The position numbers and the translations under genes were made by a program. Below, piece after piece: positions 29,201 through 35,779 of a stretch of DNA of 35,779 nt (position 1 is the stretch's first letter; each line of letters starts with the position of its first letter). Source of the DNA: Nemertoderma westbladi (Eukaryota; Xenacoelomorpha; Nemertodermatida; Nemertodermatidae); assembly GCA_032718475.1 (NCBI GenBank), contig JAUCBJ010004637.1:5001-40779 (forward strand). The letters are read 5' to 3'. The notes under the pieces were generated by a model that was not told the DNA's origin, did not search any database, and saw only the letters and a list, made by a program, of their open reading frames with translations.

Positions 29201-29857
29201 TACTCTTTCAGACTTTAACTACTTTCTTTTAGGATTGAGAATAATTAATAACTCGTCAATGAATTACTTTTTTTTTAAATAACAACGGTATTTATAATTA
29301 ATTTATCTGATTTATTATATTGGTTGAATCAAATTCAATTAAGTTTTGTTGTTAATTTGATTTAAATTTAGGCCTAATGTACCGTATGCGATATTCGCAC
29401 TGTAGTTAGAACATTAAAAGAGAGATGCAGATAGTTTGTTTCTACGATTATAATTATTCCATGTAAAATTTACGCACCTTCAACACTATATATGATATAG
29501 TTGATAGTTTGGTTATTGTATATTGCTTCGGAACTTATATTATTATCTCATTTAATTATATCTAATTATATCGTATTGATGTACGTCGTACGTACGTCGT
29601 ACGTCGTACGTACGTAAATACGGTATCTGTCAATTGAACTGACATACCTGTTAATTTAATATTATTTTTAATAAATGGCGCAGGTGTCTATTTTTTTTAC
29701 ATTTAATGTCGTACCGTTTCTTTACTGAATAATCTAAGCAAGTACATTTAAGTAACAAGGTACTGTAAATCAATTTGTTTAAATTTATAACAATAAATGT
29801 TTTGCGTTATTTAGAATGTTGGAAATCGATTAGTTCATTTTCGTTTTCACTCTTTAG
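29201..29857. other. No gene seen; ACGT-type microsatellite
   Basis: AT-rich. 29579-29616 is a palindromic run of GTACGTCGTACGTACGTCGT-type sequence, CpG-rich in an otherwise CpG-poor region. Confidence 0.55.
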
Positions 29858-29926
29858 CAGTCTGACATCCATCACCTTTGGGACATTTACCGCCACCAGA
29901 GACCTATTGAACACATAACTATTAAG
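29858..29926 (+). CDS. Possible isolated exon (weak)
   Basis: A 69-nt open segment between an acceptor-like TTTTCACTCTTTAG and a donor-like AAG|GTATGA. It would encode QSDIHHLWDIYRHQRPIEHI followed by TIK. The minus strand here is also open and could be a terminal exon (GGGKCPKGDGCQTAKE, then stop) behind a weaker acceptor. I recognise neither peptide, and no partner exon is seen. It may be chance. Confidence 0.2.
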
Positions 29927-31320
29927 GTATGATATCGTTTTAAGTGGTTGGCCACGTACGCCTTACATGCCGAAATGTTAGTTCTAGTTGGTGAATCGCA
30001 AATGAATAGCGAATAACAATGAGTTGAAATTTAAGTTAACATCCCCTAACTAATGTAGGCCTTGAACACAATTATCATTCCTAAAGATTGTCCTTTTAAC
30101 CCAATTATAACCGCCAGGAATAAAGGTTGCACATTTTTCTAAAAATATGTACATGGATACAAGTGAAACAAAGGTAACTTTTATTCCTAAAAATGGCAGA
30201 TTTTTACCTTTAAATACATTGGCTTTATTCCTAAAAATGGCGGACGTTATTTGCATTCTGTGCCGTGTGCTAGTAGTGATGTGCGAGTGCACCTGCTATC
30301 CGTATCTGTAACTGTAAGCAATCGTAATTCGATACATTGCAAAGTGAGCATGAATTCATGGCAGTGGCGGAATGCTCTACAAGGTGATGCTGTAACTGTT
30401 CTGTATGGTTTACTTTGCAGAGAGCAAAGGCGGTTAAAGGCAATAGAAGGGAAGGTGAAAAGTAAGCGTAACATTCAAACTTAGTTCAACCCCACAAAAA
30501 ACGGTTCGATCCCTTAAATCATTATGCAATCATAACCAACCACAAAGCATATGAAATCAAATAGGCCCGGGTCACACATGAGGTTTTTTCAACTTTACCC
30601 TATGGATATGTTCGTCGTTCACACAACACCCCAAAACAGTCAACCTTCAACATGAAAACATGAAATTCAGTAGTTGAACTCAAAAAGTACAGTAATCTGT
30701 TTTATCTTACTTGAAAGTTGGCATCTCTAGCATTGACAACCAATCAAAAGTATCGACTATTTACCTACTTTAAATGGCGCAACCAGATTATAGCTGGTCT
30801 ATAATAATCTATAATAATTATTATAAGATAAGATATAAGATGTAGATATACATTTTATAATTAATTAATTATTTTAGCTATTTTATAAATTATTAAATCC
30901 ATATGTTGGATTAAAGAATATAATTATTATTATAATAATTATTTATGAGCTGAAAAAGACTCTACCACCAATTTTAGAGAGATGGGTTTCAGAGCATTTG
31001 TTTGTAAACTACAACATTAACAATATTAATTATTATGGTAATATATTATTCACCAGGAAATACTTTACAAATGGGTACATCTGTCTGATTGCATAGTTGG
31101 TACTGTCGACATCTGGTGTTATCTTATGATAGCTGTAGTGTAAGAGCGGCGTGACTTTTGCTGCGGCGCCTTTGTTTTGTTAATAAGTAGCCAACCAGTG
31201 TATAAATCTACTACCATTATTTCTGCATTGAGTATCTAGCCAGCGAGCCATATTGTAGAAAGCATTGCAGAAAGAATGATAAGAGAGTTATACAGTTTGT
31301 TCTGAGTTCAACTACTTAGA
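29927..31320. other. No gene seen
   Basis: Mostly AT-rich. 30107-30243 contains repeated GGAATAAA/TTTATTCCTAAAAATGGC motifs in both orientations. 30780-30960 is strongly A/T with TTATAATAATTAT palindromes. An open frame at 30251-30484 has no recognised similarity. Confidence 0.45.
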
Positions 31321-31349
31321 GGAGGGAGGGGGGTGGGGTGGGGTGGGGA
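31321..31349 (+). other. G-quadruplex-forming motif
   Basis: A GGAGGG, GGGGGG, TGGGG, TGGGG, TGGGG run gives at least four G-tracts of three or more with one-base loops, which satisfies the usual G4 rule. Confidence 0.75.
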
Positions 31350-31403
31350 TTGACGCAAGTCCATTCTCGGTGAATTAATTTATCGCACCCAATGTTCTAT
31401 TAT

Positions 31404-31516
31404 CAATTGAGGGAAAAGCAGCGTTACAGTGGCACGCTATTCTAACCAAAACAATAAACTAAAACCAATAAGCCCCCCACCCCACAGTGGAAAGATATTC
31501 TAACCAAAACATTAAA
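31404..31516 (+). repeat. Dispersed CAATTGAGGGAAA / CTAACCAAAACAATAAA module
   Basis: CAATTGAGGGAAAAGCAGCG, then CTAACCAAAACAATAAA at 31442-31458, and a one-base variant (ACATTAAA) at 31500-31516. It is the same module as in the 72-bp array 9.5 kb away. Confidence 0.8.
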
Positions 31517-32498
31517 CCAGAGTCATGATGATATGTTATTCTTAAAGTCGCTGCAGTTGGGCTCCACTAGCTTTGTTATTTGCTCAACTGCAGCGGCGTA
31601 CCTAAAATATTTAATATACTTATGTGCAATTTGTTATGAAGTATCGGAAGAAAGAAATAAATATATGTTAAATGTTAAATATGTTAAATATATATGTAAA
31701 ATGATGACAGGTTTCAGTTTCATATTTGTCGTTGTCGGCAGTCGGTTGTCGTCGTAGTGTTTACCCACGCACGCGGTACTTTGGTTCCCTCGCTTAACTT
31801 ATTATTTTTTTTTTTTTAACTTTTTTCTTATTTTGTAGATGTCTCCAATGTGGTTGAAAAATGCATAGAAAAAAAACATTATTAAATTAACAAAATTGCT
31901 TGAAATTTATTGAAGCTTACCTTTCACATAAAGCCAAAATTGCAAAAAAAAAAAACGGTTAAGAAATGGCGGACTAGTAGTATCTTTCGTGCGAAAAAAT
32001 GTCATTCTGAGAAAATAGCCTACAAAGTTCAAATCTTCCCGCGCAAACTACCTCTGGTGTCTGGTTTGTTAATAGTGCCATGACATGAAGGAAGTACACC
32101 ACCAAGATAAAAATATATTTACGGGGGTTTTCGGGGTCGCTGATTTCATTTCCGATGTCAGTTTTAATTTTTGGTGGAATGTAGTCTGTCCGTCTAACGG
32201 TTGTCTGTCTGTTTGTTTTACATTTTGATAGATAGATTGGCAGACAGATATTCCACGATAACTCGAGAATTACAATAAATTTCTCTAAGCCGTTTTCAGA
32301 TTTGAAATCCCCATTAAATTCTGCTATAGATGCAATAATAAACAAATAGAAATTTGTTCCCCCCCCCCCCCCCCCCCCCCATCCCTTAAGAACAATATAT
32401 GCCACTTCAAGCTATTATGGTTTTTCTCAATGTTTTTTTTCAATGATTTTTTCTAGATTTTTTTCTTAATGTTTTTTTTCTCACTGTTTTTTTTCTGT
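31517..32498. other. No gene seen; homopolymer runs
   Basis: A T-run near 31806-31818, A-runs near 31950, and a 22-base C run at 32359-32380. A minus-strand open frame (31974-32405) translates the C run as poly-Gly and resembles nothing; it is not called. Confidence 0.5.
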
Positions 32499-32635
32499 AT
32501 ATTTGATTGGCCAAACCGTGTATTTTTTTTCTCAATATCTGATTGGATGAGACTTGCTTGCCATTTTCTGAATGGCTGTCAGATGAAGGTGCGACCAATC
32601 AGATATTGAAATAGACGGTTTGGCCAATCAAATAT
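32499..32635. repeat. Inverted repeat with CCAAT boxes
   Basis: The left arm (32499-32546) and right arm (32595-32635) share a perfect 20-bp complement (ATATTTGATTGGCCAAACCG on the left) and a perfect 14-bp complement (CAATATCTGATTGG). Each arm therefore carries ATTGG/CCAAT boxes and a TTGGCCAA palindrome. A-rich and T-rich flanks extend the symmetry loosely. It is a small foldback remnant, or a hairpin-forming regulatory element. Confidence 0.85.
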
Positions 32636-32806
32636 TGAGGAAATAACATTAACAAAAAATATTTGTATTTTTTCTCAATGTTTTAGAGAGGAAAAAAACA
32701 ATCACATTGAACAAAAATATTGAATATTAATACTAAATGTATACCATACGCTATCACTTGACTTATTTGTTATGCTCTGCTGCAAAATATAAATCTAATC
32801 TTGCAC

Positions 32807-32828
32807 TGTGTGTGTGTGTGTGTGTGTG
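32807..32828 (+). repeat. (TG)11 microsatellite
   Basis: 22 bases of perfect TG repeat. Confidence 0.98.
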
Positions 32829-33351
32829 GCATGCAGAACTACTAATATGATAGGAGAATTACGTTAATTCGCCACACAAAGTTGCATGTGTTGGTATAAT
32901 TAATAAACAGCACATTTTAGTGCGTTGACCAATAATTATAGCCAATTGTAATTCCATAAGTTGGCTCACAGTGATAGAAAACAGAAACTATACAGGCTAG
33001 TGAATACGGAACGATTCAAATTTTGCAGGCTGAGATATGTGACCCTAATCCCGCCCCCAAGTGTAAATAACCCAACGCAAACCATCACCATACAATTGAT
33101 AATCCTGAGAAGTTTCGATTGTAACGTTAATTAGATTCTGAGTTAATCTCCTTCGCCTTTTCTATTATCTACGTCATTCTATCATTTTTCTTTGTGTATT
33201 CCATTCGCAATGCGTTTCTTCCAAGGATGTATTAATGGTGTTCGCAGAGTGAAATTTAAATATAAAAGTTAACGACTTTATGACCTTCCCATTGTAAGAA
33301 TATTGACTAAAAGTAATAGTCATTTAACCACAGTTAAATGGATTTTCCGCA

Positions 33352-33451
33352 ATGGAGATTGTGTATCTTGATATTGCTGCTGCTGGTGGCTCATTAATCC
33401 TGTTTAGCTACCTACTGTATCTATACACACAGTATAGACATTTGGTTCAGG
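33352..33451 (+). CDS. Possible first exon of a small membrane protein
   Basis: ATG opens a frame MEIVYLDIAAAGGSLILFSY, LLYLYTQYRHLVQ, a short lumen-like N-terminus followed by one hydrophobic helix (about residues 8-25) and a basic/aromatic end. A donor-like CAGG|GTAACG follows at 33452. Layout and length resemble first exons of MUL1-type E3 ligases (N-terminal helix, then LY..YR), but that is a guess. Without the next exon this is only a candidate; the frame itself runs on to 33534. Confidence 0.25.
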
Positions 33452-33736
33452 GTAACGCATGCTTACTGTATGGTAGGCCTACAGTTTACAAGCCTTTACC
33501 TATTAAGAAAGTGCTTGTGATTGGCCCATTCTAGACCAGGCAGTCAACATTGCCGTCTTTGTTTATATTATATTGTATGGGTTTGGCCAAGGCAGGAAAA
33601 CTTATTACAATAATACACATCCAGCCTTTTGCTGGAATTCCGGAGTTATTTTATATCTGTTATATTGATTTTCTGTAAAAGTTAAATTTTTACTGCGATT
33701 TTTCGATTTTGTCAAGTGAAAGTTATCTTGCAACGC

Positions 33737-34966
33737 ATGGATAGCAATTGCAATTTACCTTTAGGGTCAATAATAATAAAACATAATGGTGCTATTTTTT
33801 CTTTACGACTGAATGAGAAAAACGAACGTAAAGAATTGGAACTTACTAATGAAGCAGTAATTGGCGAGATTCGCCAGAAAGCCCCCCTTACTAACGAAAC
33901 AGCTGTCTGTATTGAAAAATTAAATTATTTAGTCCACGAAAGGGAAGGATCGTTGGTTTTAATCCCAAGTATGATTCGCTCCCCAGACAGATCACCTACA
34001 GTATCAGAGGTGGGGGTAGATGTACAAGGTACAAACAAAAATCAACTACCAAGTGAAATAAATTGGTCTCAGATAGCCAAGGAGATTATTAAACAAGTCG
34101 CTGGGGGTCCCAGTCAGAGTGGAGGGACATTGAATGGAAAGTTAGATTCCCAAGTTACAGACGAGGAGGAGTTCGATGATATTTCCACTAAAATGATTCC
34201 GGAAGACGTCACTGCTGATAGACCGCTGCCCAAAGCAATTATTAAAAAGCTCCGATCCCGAAAGAAGTTCATAGAGCTTTCAGATGTGGCGACATATGAG
34301 GATACATGTGGTAGTAATGGGTCATACAACGGCAATGGCAGCTATAAATCAGCTGGAAAGATAAAGTCAACCGGTGGTTTGTTGTCAGCCCTGTTAACGT
34401 TATCACGTTATAAGTGTGCGCTCTTTCCAGAGGATGCACCGGGTATATTGGGTTACTACTCATCGCTATTAGAAATGGCTCCACACTACTCATTTGAGTT
34501 CCTTCAGCGCGTTGACAGGGACCATAGATTAAGAGTTGAGTCAGGATCTTCATGGAACCGTGAAATCAGAGCCAGAAAGGCCGTTGATGAAGATATTCTG
34601 CCTTCGTGTCGGCACTGCGAGCATTCTCACTTGGGGCACTGCGTGAAGGCACCGACATCGGCTCATACACAAGGGTATCGAAATCGTTCAGCGAAATCGT
34701 ACAAGCGACCGTTCAGCAACGATAATTATTACGACAATTCCAACAATAAGTGCCGCTTCTGCAAGAAATACGGCCATGTACAGTCAGATTGTTTCTCTTT
34801 GAAAAGAGCTCTAAATTTCAACGAGGCATCCAACGCGGTCAACAGCGCGGTAGACAAAGACAGACGTGGTTACAACAATGATCCATTGCCCAAAATACAG
34901 CCACGGTCATTTAGCGGTAATAAGAGCAATGGTTCCTCTTATATTCAGCAAGCTCCGTCTCAATGA
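33737..34966 (+). CDS. Gag-like protein of a retrotransposon (DIRS/Ngaro-like?), intact ORF
   Basis: From the ATG at 33737 the ORF encodes 409 residues. The N-terminus (to about 90) is unfamiliar; about 90-200 is polar linker. Residues about 215-290 carry LLSALLTLSRYKCALFPEDA, GILGYYSSLLEMAPHYSFEF and RVDRDHRLR, resembling the 'YDRDFR...W' region of gag-like ORFs in DIRS-type tyrosine-recombinase retroelements. Two Cys/His knuckles follow: C291, C294, H298, C302, and a canonical CX2CX4HX4C (C339, C342, H347, C352; CRFCKKYGHVQSDC). The tail is basic and Asn/Ser-rich. Knuckles imply RNA binding in a particle. No RT, RNase H or recombinase follows within 800 bp, so it is a gag-only remnant, an element with its other ORFs outside the window, or a co-opted gag. 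The absence of stops suggests youth or selection. Confidence 0.65.
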   Translation: MDSNCNLPLGSIIIKHNGAIFSLRLNEKNERKELELTNEAVIGEIRQKAPLTNETAVCIEKLNYLVHEREGSLVLIPSMIRSPDRSPTVSEVGVDVQGTNKNQLPSEINWSQIAKEIIKQVAGGPSQSGGTLNGKLDSQVTDEEEFDDISTKMIPEDVTADRPLPKAIIKKLRSRKKFIELSDVATYEDTCGSNGSYNGNGSYKSAGKIKSTGGLLSALLTLSRYKCALFPEDAPGILGYYSSLLEMAPHYSFEFLQRVDRDHRLRVESGSSWNREIRARKAVDEDILPSCRHCEHSHLGHCVKAPTSAHTQGYRNRSAKSYKRPFSNDNYYDNSNNKCRFCKKYGHVQSDCFSLKRALNFNEASNAVNSAVDKDRRGYNNDPLPKIQPRSFSGNKSNGSSYIQQAPSQ

Positions 34967-35468
34967 GGTTACATTTCAACACTCATACTGTTTAAAATGG
35001 GTAGTGATAACGTGTTAACGTTTATCACTTTGTTGTATCGTGTTGTTAGTTGTTATATATATATATGCATTCATTTATTAACTGTAATACTAGTGAGTAT
35101 TATTTGTTCTTTGCTTCATGAATTCAGTCTATGTAGATACTGAAATATATGATCGAAACGTTTATTTTTTTTTTCATCTCGTCCTAGTTTAGAAAGTTTT
35201 ATTATATTATACTCTCTATAAATCATAGATGAAGTCAGTATTTTATATTATAGGTTCTTTGATATACATATATTATGGTAAAATATTATTATGGTATAAT
35301 ATGATATACCGTATTATGGTATAAGTTGGTATATATTATTTCTGCTTATATTCCAACATATTAAGTTCAATATTACTAGTTATTTTCGATACCATTAAAG
35401 GATGTTATAAAGTATATTAAAATTATACGGAAATGTTATTCAGATATTATATCATATTTATAATTATT
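34967..35468. other. AT-rich DNA after the gag ORF, no gene seen
   Basis: Contains (TA)n near 35056-35065 and a stretch at 35260-35350 of ATTATGGTAA/ATATACC palindromic motifs. No reverse transcriptase or recombinase coding is seen. Confidence 0.55.
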
Positions 35469-35779
35469 GATGAAAGACTTACGGATGCGGAGTAGTCTTT
35501 CAATAATGTTTAATAGATGTAAGACCTACGGAGTAGGCTTTCAATAACAGTTACTAGATGTAAGACCTACGGAGTAGGCTTTCAATAACAGTAACTAGAT
35601 GTAAGACCTACGGAGTAGGCTTTCGATAACATTAACTAGATGTAAGACCTACGGAGTAGGCTTTCAATACCAGTGACTAGATGCAAGACCTACGGTGTAG
35701 GCTTTCGATAACATTAACTAGATGTAAGACCTACGGAGTAGGCTTTCAATACCAGTGACTAGATGCAAGACCTACGGTG
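35469..35779 (+). repeat. 41-bp minisatellite with internal hairpin, truncated by window end
   Basis: After a diverged 47-bp starter (35469-35515), 41-bp units begin at 35516, 35557, 35598, 35639, 35680, 35721 and 35762 (cut). Each contains CCTACGGAGTAGG, a 5-bp stem with a GGA loop (CCTACGGTGTAGG in two units), within AAGACCTACGGAGTAGGCTT. Units 4 and 6 are identical, and unit 7 matches unit 5 as far as it is visible, so an 82-bp dimer is forming. Confidence 0.95.

Noticed and set aside
31974-32405. 143-codon minus-strand frame
   Set aside because: Includes poly-Gly from a 22-base C run and shows no recognisable family or splice context.
35516-35779. CRISPR-like direct repeats with hairpins
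   Set aside because: Units are contiguous with no variable spacers, and the genome is eukaryotic.

Overview
The window is animal (metazoan) nuclear DNA that is AT-rich, gene-poor and full of repeats. Evidence for an animal: spliced GLRX3-type exons with GT/AG junctions, a meiotic HORMA-domain gene, tRNA-derived SINEs, LINE and DNA-transposon remains, and a retrotransposon gag. The HORMA protein keeps a PHD finger and winged helix that vertebrate HORMAD1 lacks, so I favour an invertebrate. The species cannot be told from the sequence.

Layout. 1-6243: about 125 tandem copies of a 48/53-bp minisatellite with 101-bp and 1187-bp higher-order repeats. 6381-9129: a palindrome-rich PIF/Harbinger-like fragment joined to a broken LINE (copy A, + strand). 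10034-11054: a SINE-like element and half of the same Harbinger-type palindrome. 12139-14841 (- strand): three exons of a GLRX3/PICOT gene, covering the thioredoxin domain and the start of the first glutaredoxin domain; later exons are not seen. 15232-16041: a foldback element with about 340-bp arms. 16203-17514: a 17-bp satellite between inverted repeats. 17530-21258: a longer broken LINE (copy B, - strand). 21259-22711: a candidate inverted-repeat element with a 72-bp tandem repeat, a hairpin and a SINE. 23985-26392: LINE copy C, split by an inverted-repeat DNA element (24498-26149) that carries 40-bp repeats and another SINE. 27345-29138: an intact, intronless HORMAD/Hop1-like gene. 33352-33451: a possible membrane-protein first exon. 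33737-34966: an intact gag-like ORF with zinc knuckles. 35469-35779: a 41-bp hairpin-containing minisatellite running off the window.

Only GLRX3 (Fe-S and redox homeostasis), the HORMAD gene (meiotic chromosome axis) and the gag ORF look like functional protein genes or parts of them; there is no operon-like logic. The main theme is that tandem arrays repeatedly lie inside or beside inverted-repeat elements, and that LINE copies A and B form a long inverted pair around the GLRX3 exons. Identities rest on recognising motifs by eye; no searches were run.
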